Assembly: GCA_937930305.1 (NCBI GenBank)
Contig: CALGLE010000010.1
Coordinates: forward strand, 1-64,000
Direction: 5' to 3'
From: an uncultured Granulosicoccaceae bacterium
GTDB taxonomy: Bacteria; Pseudomonadota; Gammaproteobacteria; Granulosicoccales; Granulosicoccaceae
Length of the DNA: 64,000 nucleotides
This document shows positions 17,060 through 27,500 of this stretch, piece by piece. The notes below the pieces were generated by a model, which ran no database searches, had not been told where the DNA came from, and was given only the letters and a program-made list of their open reading frames with translations. The stretch's first letter is position 1, and each line of letters begins with the position of its first letter. Both the position numbers and the translations under genes were made by a program.

Positions 17060-18655
17060 CTATCCGTCAGCCAGGATCATGTCAGCTGCCTTTTCTCCAA
17101 TCATGATGGTTGGCGCGTTGGTGTTACCGGACACAATCTCGGGCATGATTGACGCATCCGCCACTCGTAACCCCTTCACACCATTAACACGCAATTGCGC
17201 ATCGACTACAGCGTTAGCATCCGCACCCATGCGACAGGTGCTGGTGGGATGATAGATAGTGTTTGCGATATTGCGTGCCTGGTCGAGTAATTCGGCATCG
17301 GTTTGAGCTGACGGATCGGGTAAGTGTTCGACCTTAATGTGTTCACGCATGGCATTGGTTTGCATGATTTTTCGGGTAAAACGTAACGATTCTACCGCTG
17401 TGGCCTGATCTAAATCAGTCGATAAGTAGTTGGCTTGAATGCTGGGATGGTCTAACGCATTGTTTGAACGAATGCGAATATGGCCACGACTTTCGGGGCG
17501 TAATTGACACACAGAAGCGGTAATGGCGGAGAACTTATTTAACCCCTCGCCAGGGGAATCAGAGCTTAACGGTTGAAAGTGATATTGAATGTCGGGCCGG
17601 TCATTCGATAAGCGTGTTCGACAAAACGCGTACACCTGGCTCGCCGCCATACTCAATGGGCCTTTTCGTTGCAGAATGTAGTGCAGGCCTGCACCTAATT
17701 TTTGAATAGGGTTCGACAGTTGATCGTTCAGCGTAACCGGTTTGTTGGTTTTGTATACGGTTCGTATTTGTAAATGATCTTGCAGATTGTTACCCACATC
17801 AGGTGAGTCGTGTATGACGTCAATGCCGTGCTCTTTAAGCAGTTCGCTAGGCCCAATTCCGGAGAGTTGAAGTATCTGTGGGGAACCAATAGCACCCGCA
17901 CTTAATACAATCTCTTTGTTGGCGCGTACGGTAATCGCTTCTCCCTTACGAGTGACATGTACCGTATCCGCACGTTTGTCGGTAAATCCAATTCGATGCA
18001 CCATGGCATGTGTAATGATGGTTAAGTTACTGCGGCTTCGGGCGGTATTCAAATAAGCCACCGCAGAACTGCAACGACGCCCATTCTTCGTGGTGAGCTG
18101 GTAGTAGCCTACCCCTTCTTGTTCTGCGCCATTGATATCGTGATTAATCGGCGTACCGTTTTCCTCCACCGCATTCAAAAAATCATCACAAATCGGGCGA
18201 CTGAACGTCATGTTGCTGACGTTGAGCGGGCCACCCACACCATGGTATTCGTCTTCACCGTTCTCTTGATGCTCGGCGCGTTTGAAATAGGGCAAAACAT
18301 CCTCGTAAGACCACCCCTGACAGCCCAATTCCGCCCAGCGATCGTAGTCTTGGCGTTGTCCGCGCACGTACAGTAAGCCGTTGATAGAGCTTGAGCCGCC
18401 CAGCACCTTTCCCCGAGGCCATTTTAGAGAACGGCCATTCAAGCCCGGATCCGGCTCTGTGCTGTAGCACCAATCGGTATTGGGGTTGTGGATAGTTTTG
18501 AAATAGCCCACTGGAACATGAATCCACGGGTTCCAGTCTCGGCCACCCGCCTCCAGTAAAGCTACGGTTGTAGTACCATCGGCGGAAAGGCGGTTTGCCA
18601 GAACACATCCTGCAGAGCCTCCACCTATCACTACATAATCGAATTGGGTTGTCAT
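17060..18655 (-). CDS. GMC-family FAD-dependent alcohol/choline dehydrogenase
   Basis: 531 residues. The N-terminal FAD-binding motif VIGGGSAGCVLANRLS is at about 8-23. GMC signature 1 (PRGKVLGGSSSINGLLYVRG) is near 80, signature 2 (GAIGSPQILQLSGIGP) is near 255, and the C-terminal active-site region with HPTSTCRMG and NTNAPTIMIGEKAAD is present. GMC enzymes of this length oxidise alcohols to aldehydes and resemble BetA and AlkJ; the actual alcohol is not deducible. The gene is divergent from an IclR regulator, with a palindrome between them, so it is likely the regulated target. pta follows downstream. Confidence 0.88.
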   Translation of the reverse strand: MTTQFDYVVIGGGSAGCVLANRLSADGTTTVALLEAGGRDWNPWIHVPVGYFKTIHNPNTDWCYSTEPDPGLNGRSLKWPRGKVLGGSSSINGLLYVRGQRQDYDRWAELGCQGWSYEDVLPYFKRAEHQENGEDEYHGVGGPLNVSNMTFSRPICDDFLNAVEENGTPINHDINGAEQEGVGYYQLTTKNGRRCSSAVAYLNTARSRSNLTIITHAMVHRIGFTDKRADTVHVTRKGEAITVRANKEIVLSAGAIGSPQILQLSGIGPSELLKEHGIDVIHDSPDVGNNLQDHLQIRTVYKTNKPVTLNDQLSNPIQKLGAGLHYILQRKGPLSMAASQVYAFCRTRLSNDRPDIQYHFQPLSSDSPGEGLNKFSAITASVCQLRPESRGHIRIRSNNALDHPSIQANYLSTDLDQATAVESLRFTRKIMQTNAMREHIKVEHLPDPSAQTDAELLDQARNIANTIYHPTSTCRMGADANAVVDAQLRVNGVKGLRVADASIMPEIVSGNTNAPTIMIGEKAADMILADG

Positions 18656-18707
18656 CGGCCGCCTCGCTTTTTGGGGTATATCGCCAGTTTCGACCCAGCA
18701 ATCTTAC

Positions 18708-18734
18708 AATAATGGTACTTAAATTCTCATTATT
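18708..18734. promoter_or_regulatory. Inverted repeat between GMC and IclR genes, candidate operator
   Basis: The 94-bp divergent intergenic region holds AATAATG (18708-18714) and its exact inverse CATTATT (18728-18734), separated by 13 bp, so the half-site centres are two helical turns apart. Position and symmetry suit an operator for the adjacent IclR-type regulator controlling itself and the GMC-pta unit. This is inferred from symmetry only. Confidence 0.45.
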
Positions 18735-18749
18735 GATACAGTCTGGTTT

Positions 18750-19529
18750 ATGACTGAGTCTGAAAACCGCGCTACGAAAGGGTCCACGGTCAATAGAGTG
18801 TTGGATATTTTGACCTCCGTGACCGATGCCAAGCAGCCAATTACTCCTACGGAGCTGGCCGAGCAGCTGGAAATTCCCAAAGCCAGCGCTCATCGGCTGT
18901 GCTCGACTCTAGAGGAGGCAGGGTTCCTGCAGTCGCGCCTGAATGGGCGAGGCCTTGTCGCGGGCCCTAAACTGCAGCGCATTGCCCTAGATGTGATCTC
19001 TCGGGGGGATCTGAACGCTGAGCATCGACTGGTGCTCGCTCGTTTGTCAGCCGAGGTGGGCGAAACCTGTAATTTGGCCGTTCCCAATGGATTGGACATG
19101 ATTTACTACGATCGTGTGGAAACTCACTGGCCCGTGCGCGTGCAGCTCAATGTGGGGAGCCGCGTTCCGTTGCATGCCACGGCCAGCGGAAAGATGTACT
19201 TAAGTTCGCTACCTCGAGCGAGGCGTGAGCAGTGGCTGGATTCCATACCCCGTGAGCGATACACCGACAACACCATCACAGAACGAGACGCCCTACTTAA
19301 GGAGCTCAGTATCATTGCCAAGAACGGCTATTCCACCGATCATGAAGAATACATTGAGGGAATGGTGGCGCTCGCTGTACCTGTGAAAGACAACGCAGGG
19401 CGTTTGTACGCAACTCTGTCCTTTCACGCACCAGGTATGCGTGTACCTTATTCGACACTCACCAATTTTTTGCCGGCGGTAAAAGCTGCCAGTGCGGATT
19501 TGTCGAAAATTATTCAAAAACTACCATGA
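18750..19529 (+). CDS. IclR-family transcriptional regulator
   Basis: 259 residues. The N-terminal winged helix-turn-helix (about 14-75) shows VNRVLDILTSV and the recognition helix IPKASAHRLCSTLEE. The C-terminal IclR effector domain shows RVETHWPVRVQLNVGSRVPLHATASGK and DHEEYIEGMVALAVPV. IclR regulators usually repress or activate an adjacent catabolic operon in response to a small carboxylate. The divergent GMC-pta operon is the natural candidate target. Its stop overlaps the hisC start (ATGA), so the two are translationally coupled. Confidence 0.92.
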   Translation: MTESENRATKGSTVNRVLDILTSVTDAKQPITPTELAEQLEIPKASAHRLCSTLEEAGFLQSRLNGRGLVAGPKLQRIALDVISRGDLNAEHRLVLARLSAEVGETCNLAVPNGLDMIYYDRVETHWPVRVQLNVGSRVPLHATASGKMYLSSLPRARREQWLDSIPRERYTDNTITERDALLKELSIIAKNGYSTDHEEYIEGMVALAVPVKDNAGRLYATLSFHAPGMRVPYSTLTNFLPAVKAASADLSKIIQKLP

Positions 19530-20599
19530 CCCGTTTCCATTCTCCACTAGTTGATCGTCTCCACCCTTACGTGCCCGGTGAACAAAGGCAGGGTGATGGA
19601 GTGACGAAGCTCAATACGAATGAGAATCCTTACCCACCTTCGCCGCAGGTGATGGAAGCGATTTCTTCAGTTTCAGGAAATGATTTACGGCGCTATCCCG
19701 ACCCAGAGGCGAGCACATTGTGTGAAGCGTTGGCTGACTACGAAGGTGTGTCGGCTAAACAAGTGTATGTGTCGAATGGCTCCGATGAAACGTTAGGGCT
19801 TGCTTTTATGGCTTTCTTTACGGATAAAGCAGCGTTGCAATATCCCAGCGTGAGTTACAGCTTTTATCCTGTTTATTGCGAGCTTTTTAATATTGAAACC
19901 AAAACCATTGAGTTAAACAAGGATTTTTCCATTAATTTGGATGCGTTTACCAACGAGGCCGGAGGGATTTGTTTCCCTAATCCCAATGCGCCTACTGGCA
20001 TGGCGCTTGGGGTCGATCAAATTGAGCGCTTACTGCAGCGTTATACCAGCGGTGTTGTGCTAGTAGATGAGGCCTATGCCGATTTTGGTGCTCAATCGGC
20101 GATTGGTTTAATTGATCGTTATCCCAATTTATTAGTCACTCGTACTTTCTCTAAAGGTCGATCGTTAGCGGGTATGAGAATTGGTGCGGCCTTTGGCAAC
20201 GAAGCATTGATTGCGGCCATCGCAGCGGTTAAAAATTCGTTTAACTCATACCCGCTGGATGCGATTGCGCAAGTTGCAGCAGCGGCATCCATTGCGGATG
20301 AGACCTATTTTCAAACTTGCAAAGCTAAGGTTGTAAACACTCGTGAACGTTTAACCGATGCTTTAATAGAACGTGGATTCACAGTATTACCCAGTTTGGC
20401 CAATTTCATATTTGCTTCTCCTCAACAAACTGACCATAGCGCTAGTGAGCTGTTTGAATATTTAAACCAACACAATGTACTGGTTAGATACTGGTCGAAA
20501 GAGCCGATACAAGACTGGTTACGAATTAGTATTGGGACGGAAGAAGAAACGGACCAGTTGTTAAGCGTTCTTGATATGGCTTTATCTGCATCGTCGTGA
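19526..20599 (+). CDS. hisC: Histidinol-phosphate aminotransferase-like PLP enzyme
   Basis: 357 residues of the class I/II aminotransferase fold. LNTNENPYPPSP, YPDPEASTLCEALA, VSNGSDETL, PNPNAPTG, VDEAYADF and the PLP lysine motif TFSKGRSLAGMRIG (K210) are all as in HisC. HisC moves an amino group from glutamate to imidazole acetol phosphate in histidine synthesis. No other his gene is nearby and it is coupled to an IclR regulator, so it may be a second copy with another substrate, such as aromatic amino acids. Sequence alone cannot separate these. Confidence 0.85.
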   Translation: MTRFHSPLVDRLHPYVPGEQRQGDGVTKLNTNENPYPPSPQVMEAISSVSGNDLRRYPDPEASTLCEALADYEGVSAKQVYVSNGSDETLGLAFMAFFTDKAALQYPSVSYSFYPVYCELFNIETKTIELNKDFSINLDAFTNEAGGICFPNPNAPTGMALGVDQIERLLQRYTSGVVLVDEAYADFGAQSAIGLIDRYPNLLVTRTFSKGRSLAGMRIGAAFGNEALIAAIAAVKNSFNSYPLDAIAQVAAAASIADETYFQTCKAKVVNTRERLTDALIERGFTVLPSLANFIFASPQQTDHSASELFEYLNQHNVLVRYWSKEPIQDWLRISIGTEEETDQLLSVLDMALSASS

Positions 20600-21636
20600 A
20601 CGCTTTAATATTTCAAGCATTGATGCGGTTCCGTGCTCAGGCTATGTTGTTTTGCGTTCTGATTATTGTGTGTCAGGCTACTTTAGCGGCGGACAGTGCA
20701 GAGTCCAAAGACGAAAAAGCGCAAGAAAAAAACGACAAGCCGGCACCGTCGGTGCTGGTCAATATGAGCACTTTGGCCGACTCTGCCCAACGTGCCACAA
20801 CCAATCGGTTTAATCGTTTTGTGCTGTCGATTGATGATTTTTTTGGTGATGCGGAATCAGAATCACAAGCCAATAGAAGTTGGGGGCGTTTACGTGTGGA
20901 TGGAATTAAACCGGCTGATGAGGACTGGGAAGCGAAAACTCGATTGAAAGTTCGAGTGGTACTGCCGCAAGCTCAACAGCGTTTGCGGTTGTTATTGAGT
21001 AATGAAGAGGCCGATGTGAATGGTGGGCGTAATCAACGCGGTATCGAATCCAGTGACGATGATCAAGATATTGCGCTGGCATTACGTTTTGTACGATCAC
21101 TGAGTGATCGATTGAAGTTGAATTTCGATGTGGGCGCTCGTATGCGCGACCGGAAAGGGCAAGTGTTTGGCCGGATCAGCGCATCGAACACAACCCGGCT
21201 AGGGTGGGGTTGGGAACAGCAGATTAGTAACAACTTTTACCTGTATTCTGCATCGGGCTATCAGAATCGCTTCAAATTTGATGTGCGACGGCCACTGAAT
21301 GAGGCTGCAAATGTATTTTTCCGCACTTCCACTACATTGGAGGGGCGTAAAGGTATCGGAGGGGCTAGTGTCAATGAGACACTTGGGGTATACGCTGATA
21401 TTAATTCCCGAACAGCGCTGGCCTTTGAAGGGTTGTTTAGTTTTGTTACTTCTAAAGACAATGAACTTAACGAGCATTACCTCGGATCAGAATATCGAAT
21501 TCGTTTTCGCAAAAACGTTTGGCGCCCTTGGTTTTATTATGAAATATGGCCATCAGTATCGTTTCCTGCATCAACGGATTACAAGCGCGAATACGGTGGG
21601 CTGCTTCGCGTTGAAATGTTATTCGGTCAATATTGA
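20596..21636 (+). CDS. Outer-membrane beta-barrel-like protein, unknown function
   Basis: 346 residues from GTG 20596, overlapping the hisC stop (GTGA). A signal peptide ends at TLAAD, then comes a Lys/Glu-rich linker, then a series of alternating amphipathic strands and a final strand ending in LFGQY. An aromatic C-terminal residue and the strand pattern fit an outer-membrane barrel. A later ATG at 20644 could also start translation. I do not recognise a named family. Its role may be unrelated to hisC despite the overlap. Confidence 0.7.
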   Translation: MNALIFQALMRFRAQAMLFCVLIIVCQATLAADSAESKDEKAQEKNDKPAPSVLVNMSTLADSAQRATTNRFNRFVLSIDDFFGDAESESQANRSWGRLRVDGIKPADEDWEAKTRLKVRVVLPQAQQRLRLLLSNEEADVNGGRNQRGIESSDDDQDIALALRFVRSLSDRLKLNFDVGARMRDRKGQVFGRISASNTTRLGWGWEQQISNNFYLYSASGYQNRFKFDVRRPLNEAANVFFRTSTTLEGRKGIGGASVNETLGVYADINSRTALAFEGLFSFVTSKDNELNEHYLGSEYRIRFRKNVWRPWFYYEIWPSVSFPASTDYKREYGGLLRVEMLFGQY

Positions 21637-21645
21637 GCGCGCTGC

Positions 21646-22287
21646 GTGAAGTTGGTTTGCATCAGCGATACCCATGGTGATCATGCAAACGTACAATTGC
21701 CTGATGGTGATGTGCTTGTGCACGCGGGTGATATTACAGCCCATGGAATTGAACAAGACTTAGAAGAGTTTTTGCAGTGGTTCAGTGAAATGCCGCATAA
21801 ACATAAAATGTTTATTGCAGGAAATCATGATCGCTTCTTAGAACGATCAGCTCATGCAGCGCGCCAATACGCCGAGGACTACGGCGTTACTTGGTTAAAC
21901 GATTCTGGCATAACCATTGATGGGGTAAATTTCTGGGGCTCGCCCATCACACTGCGATTTCATGATTGGTCTTTTATGAGAGACCCAGGTGATGACATTG
22001 CCCGACACTGGTCATTGATTCCCAAAAATACCGATGTGCTTATTACGCATGGCCCGCCTTTTGGAATTTTGGATCATGTTAAACGATTGGATGGTAGTGA
22101 GGAACAAACTGGCTGCCCGCAATTGTTAGAAACAGTTCTAGTTACTCAGCCTAAAGTTCATATTTTTGGCCATATTCATGAAGAATATGGGGTAATTAAG
22201 CGGGAAGGCGTTGAATTTTTGAATGTGAGCACCATGAATCAGTCCTATCGCATCAGCAACGATCCCGTTGTGTATTATCTGCGGTAG
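21646..22287 (+). CDS. Calcineurin-like metallophosphoesterase
   Basis: 213 residues from GTG 21646. All the metal-binding motifs of the calcineurin-like superfamily are present: SDTHGDH, GDITAHG, AGNHDRF, THGPPFG and GHIHEEYG. Proteins of this size and pattern are cytoplasmic phosphoesterases of broad or unknown specificity. It lies 9 bp after the barrel-protein gene on the same strand, with the next gene 34 bp on, so an operon is likely. The substrate cannot be named. Confidence 0.85.
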   Translation: MKLVCISDTHGDHANVQLPDGDVLVHAGDITAHGIEQDLEEFLQWFSEMPHKHKMFIAGNHDRFLERSAHAARQYAEDYGVTWLNDSGITIDGVNFWGSPITLRFHDWSFMRDPGDDIARHWSLIPKNTDVLITHGPPFGILDHVKRLDGSEEQTGCPQLLETVLVTQPKVHIFGHIHEEYGVIKREGVEFLNVSTMNQSYRISNDPVVYYLR

Positions 22288-22321
22288 CGAAATTATTTAA
22301 CAACAATTGGAGAAGGACACT

Positions 22322-22948
22322 ATGGCTAACCGATCGAATCAATTCAGGACGGTGGCAGGGATTGTGTCATGCGTTTTTATAGCGAGTGCTTTAACCACAT
22401 CTTCTGCATACGCCAATGATGACGAAGCACGTGCTGACACCATCGCTGCCTGTAACGAAGCCGCCCGTTTGTTAGAGGCGAATGATATCGATGGTGCTTT
22501 AGAAGAAGCCGATTGGTGTCGTGAAGGTTTACAGCAGATGAAGCAGCAGCAAACATTGGCTGTGTTTCCTGACGCAGTCGACGGTTATATCGGTGGTGAA
22601 GTAAGTAATGAAGGCGCGTTAGGCATGGTCATTCTTGGGCGCGAATATACAAAAGGCGATAAGAACATCAAACTGGAATTAACCACCGGTGCGGTGGCCG
22701 GTGGCTTAGGCAATTTGTCGGAATTAATCAATGCCTTTGGTGCAGCCGGTGGATCCGATGGCAAGAAAATTCGAATTCAGCGACGGACCGTAATTGATTC
22801 GAGCAAAGGTGGCACGGCAGATTTAACGGTGCAACTGAAAAGTGGCGGAATGATGTCGGTGTCGTCTACGTCAGTTTCAGGTGACGAAGCCATTGAGTTT
22901 CTTCGCGCTTTCCCCATCGCTGAACTTGACGACGCCATGTCAAATTAA
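22322..22948 (+). CDS. Exported protein of unknown function
   Basis: 208 residues from ATG 22322, which has GGAGAAGG 6 nt upstream; a TTG five codons earlier is less likely. The signal peptide ends at SSAYA. The mature part begins with a Glu/Asp/Ala-rich helical stretch (including ACNEAARLLEANDIDGALEEA), then a Gly-rich beta region. I do not recognise the family. The product should be periplasmic. It closes the plus-strand run from hisC and is followed by a large bidirectional hairpin. Confidence 0.7.
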   Translation: MANRSNQFRTVAGIVSCVFIASALTTSSAYANDDEARADTIAACNEAARLLEANDIDGALEEADWCREGLQQMKQQQTLAVFPDAVDGYIGGEVSNEGALGMVILGREYTKGDKNIKLELTTGAVAGGLGNLSELINAFGAAGGSDGKKIRIQRRTVIDSSKGGTADLTVQLKSGGMMSVSSTSVSGDEAIEFLRAFPIAELDDAMSN

Positions 22949-22960
22949 GTTGGGAATTAA

Positions 22961-23017
22961 ACTCAGGGGTTGATGCCAGGGTTGGCCAATGCGATTGGTA
23001 GCCTACAACCCCTGAGT
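22961..23017. terminator. Large bidirectional terminator hairpin
   Basis: Perfect 12-bp arms, ACTCAGGGGTTG (22961-22972) and CAACCCCTGAGT (23006-23017), enclose 33 nt that contain a smaller hairpin (CCAAT-GCG-ATTGG). ATTTT follows on the plus strand, and a T-rich run follows on the minus strand. It sits between two convergent genes and can end both transcripts. Confidence 0.8.
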
Positions 23018-23028
23018 ATTTTGACGTC

Positions 23029-23664
23029 TTAGTGCAGGCCCATGATGTAGTTTGATAGGGCTTTAATCTCGGCATCTGTTAAGCGCTCAGCCACACTGCG
23101 CATCATGGCGTTAGGGTCGTTGGCTCGTTCAGTAGAGCGAAATTGCTCTAACTGCAGAATGATGTATGCCGCGTTTTGACCAGCCAAGGCTGGCCAAGTC
23201 GCCGCCGGATTACCCTTACCATTGGCACCGTGACAGCCCGAGCACGCTGGGACACCCGCGCCTGAGATACCGCCTCGATAGATGTCCATGCCTTTTTGCA
23301 GGCCCTCTTCGTCCGCAACTCCGCTGATTGCGGGCTGGCTTGCGTAGTAGGCAGCGATGTCATCTATGTCCTGCTCAGACAGCGCGGCCGCCATACCAGC
23401 CATGATGGCATTTTTACGTTCGCCAGATTGATAGTCGCGCAACTGCTTGGCAATGTAGCTTTCGTGTTGCGCAGCCAAATTCGGGTATTCGGGCAAAAGC
23501 GCTTTTCCATCCACGCCATGACATCCCGCGCAAGAGGCGGCTTTTGCTTTGCCTGCGGCTGGGTCTCCAGCGGCTAGGGCCGAACTTGATGCCACCGCCA
23601 ACACGGCTAAAACAACAGGAACAGCAATTCGTTGCTTGGTGGAGTTTAAAAACACCTTGAGCAT
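23029..23664 (-). CDS. Dihaem cytochrome c4
   Basis: 211 residues. The signal peptide ends at ALAA. Two haem c sites, CAGCH (45-49) and CSGCH (141-145), lie in two similar domains, each with a later Met region (NAIMAGMA and NAMMRSVA) for the sixth ligand. Cytochrome c4 carries electrons in the periplasm to terminal oxidases. Its placement next to engB is a common gammaproteobacterial gene order, which supports the call. Confidence 0.93.
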   Translation of the reverse strand: MLKVFLNSTKQRIAVPVVLAVLAVASSSALAAGDPAAGKAKAASCAGCHGVDGKALLPEYPNLAAQHESYIAKQLRDYQSGERKNAIMAGMAAALSEQDIDDIAAYYASQPAISGVADEEGLQKGMDIYRGGISGAGVPACSGCHGANGKGNPAATWPALAGQNAAYIILQLEQFRSTERANDPNAMMRSVAERLTDAEIKALSNYIMGLH

Positions 23665-23768
23665 AAATAATTCCTAAAATTTAGAAAGCTTTAAACTAAC
23701 GTAGGCTGTCATCAGCCTAATGTGTAAATGTTATCAGACTGCGCCTGCTACTAAACGGCACGAACCCA

Positions 23769-24380
23769 ATGAATGAAGTCTACTTTTCAGCCGCCTTTGT
23801 GCAGAGCGCCGACGCCTTGCCGCGTTGTCCCGAGTCCATTCGAGAGGTGGCATTTGCTGGGCGCTCCAATGCCGGTAAATCCAGTGCCATTAATACCATT
23901 ACTCGTCAGAAGAAATTAGCCCGGACCAGCAAAACTCCGGGGCGGACTCAGCTGCTGAATTACTTCTCTGTGGGCATGGACAAGCACTTTTTGGTTGATC
24001 TACCGGGCTATGGCTTTGCAGAAGTGTCGAAATCTAAGAAAAAAGAGTGGCAGGCCGCCATGCAGCAATACCTTACGCGCCGCGATCCCTTAGTGGGAGT
24101 CGTCCTGGTGATGGATATCCGCCGCCCATTGACTGATTCGGATTGGCAAATGTTAGAGCTGCAGCAAGAGGGGCACGCAGAGTTGCATGTTCTTCTAACA
24201 AAGGGCGATAAATTGGCCCGGGGTGCTCGCATTCAAACCGTGCACAAGGTGCAAAAAGAGCTGGCCGACGCCGGCGTTGCGGCCACCATCCAGGATTTCT
24301 CCTCGCTCAAAGCCGAAGGTGTGTCCGATGCCCACGGGGTTTTGGATTCCTGGCTATTCGGTTCACAATTGGATCTTTGA
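23769..24380 (+). CDS. engB: Ribosome-biogenesis GTPase EngB/YihA
   Basis: 203 residues. The G1 motif GRSNAGKSS is at 31-39, switch TPGRTQ near 56, G3 DLPGYG at 77-82 and G4 TKGDK near 144. EngB is an essential small GTPase for assembly of the large ribosomal subunit in the cytoplasm. The start ATG 23769 places the usual short beta strand (VYFSAAF) at the N-terminus. The gene is divergent from cytochrome c4, with 104 bp between. Confidence 0.95.
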   Translation: MNEVYFSAAFVQSADALPRCPESIREVAFAGRSNAGKSSAINTITRQKKLARTSKTPGRTQLLNYFSVGMDKHFLVDLPGYGFAEVSKSKKKEWQAAMQQYLTRRDPLVGVVLVMDIRRPLTDSDWQMLELQQEGHAELHVLLTKGDKLARGARIQTVHKVQKELADAGVAATIQDFSSLKAEGVSDAHGVLDSWLFGSQLDL

Positions 24381-24530
24381 AATCCTATAAATAACGTTAC
24401 TTTTGGTAACACTCGGAGCTTTGGGTATCGGTCCGGTTCAATCCAGACTATCCAGTAGTAAATCAAGCTTTGGCCCGAACAATCATGAGTACCTGGCTAT
24501 CTAACGAATCAATTTGACTTTTGATGGTTG

Positions 24531-27500
24531 CTACGGCAACGCAATTGTATTCACATTCGGCACCACCTCACGGGCGATTTCAGCCACGTGTAGGTGGTGA
24601 GTAAAATATATGACCTGTCCGTGTGTTGCCATATTTGACAGTTCGGTCAATGCGCTTTTCGTTCTTGGTTCATCAAAGGTTTCAAAAATATCGTCAGCGA
24701 TAAACGGCAGAGGCGTTCGGTGTTGTCGGTATTCGTGGTACGCAGCTATTCGTAACGCAAGGTACAGCTGATAGCGAGTTCCCACCGATAATTGTTCAGC
24801 ACTCACCGATTGCCCGTTGTTTCGTATGGCAAATAAATGCTCCACACCTTTGTCGTTTGCCCGTGTCACCAAATCCGTGTAGTTTCCTTGAGTAAGCGCT
24901 GTGAAAGAACGCTTAGCTTCTGCGAGCATGCCACTGCGATTCTGGTCTCGAAAGTGTTGTAAGCCACGCTCAATGGCTCGTAAGCCCAGTCGAAGTTTCA
25001 TAGTGTGTATTACGCCTTCTTCAATCTCATGAATTAGGTCCGTTTCTTTTTGTCGAAGCTCAGCCACGCGCTCATCTAAGCCCATATTCTCCAATTGACT
25101 CTCCGTGTCGTGAAGCGAATTGTGTGCTGTCATTAAAGACTGTTCGTAAGTCGCTTCTTCAATCGCTAATTCATTTATTCGATGATCCATTTGGGCGCGA
25201 ATGATTTGCGTTCTCTGTGGAACATCTGACTCATCAGTGCCTGTCGATGTTGTTTCGTTTTGTTCAGGCTGATCTTTAGCGTTAGCCTCTAGCGCCTGCA
25301 TGGCTTTATCTAAATCAACTCGAGCTTGTAAGAACGTATCTACAGCCAGTTGCTCGCACATGCCCAGCTCCAGTTGGTTTTGTTCCTGACGAGTTTGATG
25401 AATGGCTTTAGCCTGATTCAGCGCGGTTTGAAGTTCGTCCAATGTGGATGTAGACAGCCCATCGTGCATGGGTCGAATAGTTTCTTCAATGTTTTTGATT
25501 TCTACGGTAACTAGGTTAAGTTTGGATTTTTGCTCAGCCAATCGATCCGTATGTTGTCGCAGTTCCGTATCCTGTTTTAATTGTGTTTGATGAAGCTCCA
25601 CTAAATGGTTTAAGTCATTTGTAGCGTCACCAGTGGAATTTAGAGACAATGTTTGGTTTAGGCTGGTTATTTGAGATGTAACACGGGATACCGTTTGTTG
25701 TGCAGCGTTAAGGCTTGACTCTAATGCGAATACTTCTAAGCATTGGCTAGCGTGACGTTTAATCAGGGGCCAGTTCGCTACAACGGAAGTTGTGGGGCAG
25801 TTTTCAATCCAGGTTCCAGCAATTTCAGACTGTATTTCTTCTTCATGCAGTTCAAGCTGCGATGTGGATTCTTTTAATTTAAAGCTTAAACGCGCATTTT
25901 CTTGTTCATATTCAAGCCCTTTTCTTGCAAGAAGCTGTTCCTTCTGCCATATCTCTTGGCCAGCTTTGAGAGCATTTTTCGCTAGCACCAAAGATTCAGT
26001 TAGAGAAATGTTATTGGGGTTTTCATTGCCTAAACCCTGAGTGTTTAAGGCGGTTACTAAATTTAGTAGGTGAGCTTTTTGTTGTTCACATTCTGAATTT
26101 AAATCGTCCACCTTGGATTGTTGTGATAAGCGCTTACGATCAAGATTTCTCCATTGTTCTAAAGATTCACGCCACATTAATAAAGTATTGCTGTCATCGA
26201 AAGAAACATGGGGCAAATGCTCAATCAAAGAGTTTTGTTGATTGATCAGCGATTCAAGTTGCTGTTCCTCTGCAGAAATATGGTTCATTACCGCAATCAG
26301 TTCACTGGATGTGTCCTGTTGTGTTTGTAGTGCAGAGTTAATTTTTCCTACATTCTCTGCAGTATCGAAATGCTGTTGAACGGAGTCTTCCATGATTGCC
26401 AAGTCTTTTTCAACACGCTCAATTTGCGAATCGATTATTTTATTATCAGCTTGGTTTGCTAATAAGGTTTGCAGATTAGACCAAGATTTTCGAAGTGCAG
26501 CATTAGCCTCTTTATAGGATCTATTCTCATCGGTATGCGTGTGTCCCAGCTGCGCAAGTTGTTTGTCTAGCTTGGAAATGGTTGCTTGCAGTTGTTGTGC
26601 TTTTGATCGTTCAGCGTCAATGCGCACTTTTGCATTTCGTCTGGATTCAATCACCTCTCGAATGGTTTCCGTCGATATGGCGTTTAGTTTGTGTAAGTCA
26701 TCTGTGGCGTCTATTCCGATAGATGTGAGAGCATGATGAATTTCATTTGTTTCTTGTTCAAGTTCTGAAAGTCGTTGCCGTTGTTGTTTGCCTGATTCTA
26801 CTAATTCTTCAAATCCACCCGCATCCAGAGCGAGTTGTAAACGATCTAAATGGTTTTGATAATTATCATCAATAGTATTGGTTTTCTGATTGCTATCTTT
26901 TACTTCATCTTGCCGACTAAGCAGTGCCTCTTTGTCGTGTAATAAATGCTTTTTGAGTGTGTTGGTCGTTTTCCATTTTTCGATGGATGAGTCGATTCGT
27001 TCAATATTCTTTGTAGGAATCAAATTGAGCTGAGTCACTTTGTCTAAAGGGAATGCGCTTAAATCTATTTGTATCGCTTTAAGAGATTGGGTAGATTTTT
27101 CCAGCTTATCTTGGATTTGCTGAGTTTGTTGTTGTTCTTGCCTAAATAGCTCCTTAGCTTGGCTCAGTTCTTCCAAAATTACTTTGTTAGACCTCCATGT
27201 GTCGTTAACGGGTGTTGTCGTGATGAGCGCATTCAACGCTTGTATTTCTGTGTTGACCAATTGAAGGGTTTTATCTAAACCATGATGTTCCTGTCGTAGT
27301 GCTTGAAAGTCCTCGATCCAATGCTTAGGCACTTCCAGTAAGGTGGCATTCGATTCTAAAATTCTCTGGTTCGATTTCCACAGATGGTATTGCTTTAACG
27401 CATTTTTCAATGCTTCGAGTTTTTGTTTTGAGGCGCGTTTGTTTTGCAGTTCTGTTTTTATTTGCTGAATGGATTCTGATTGGGATTTGTGTAACTTGGT

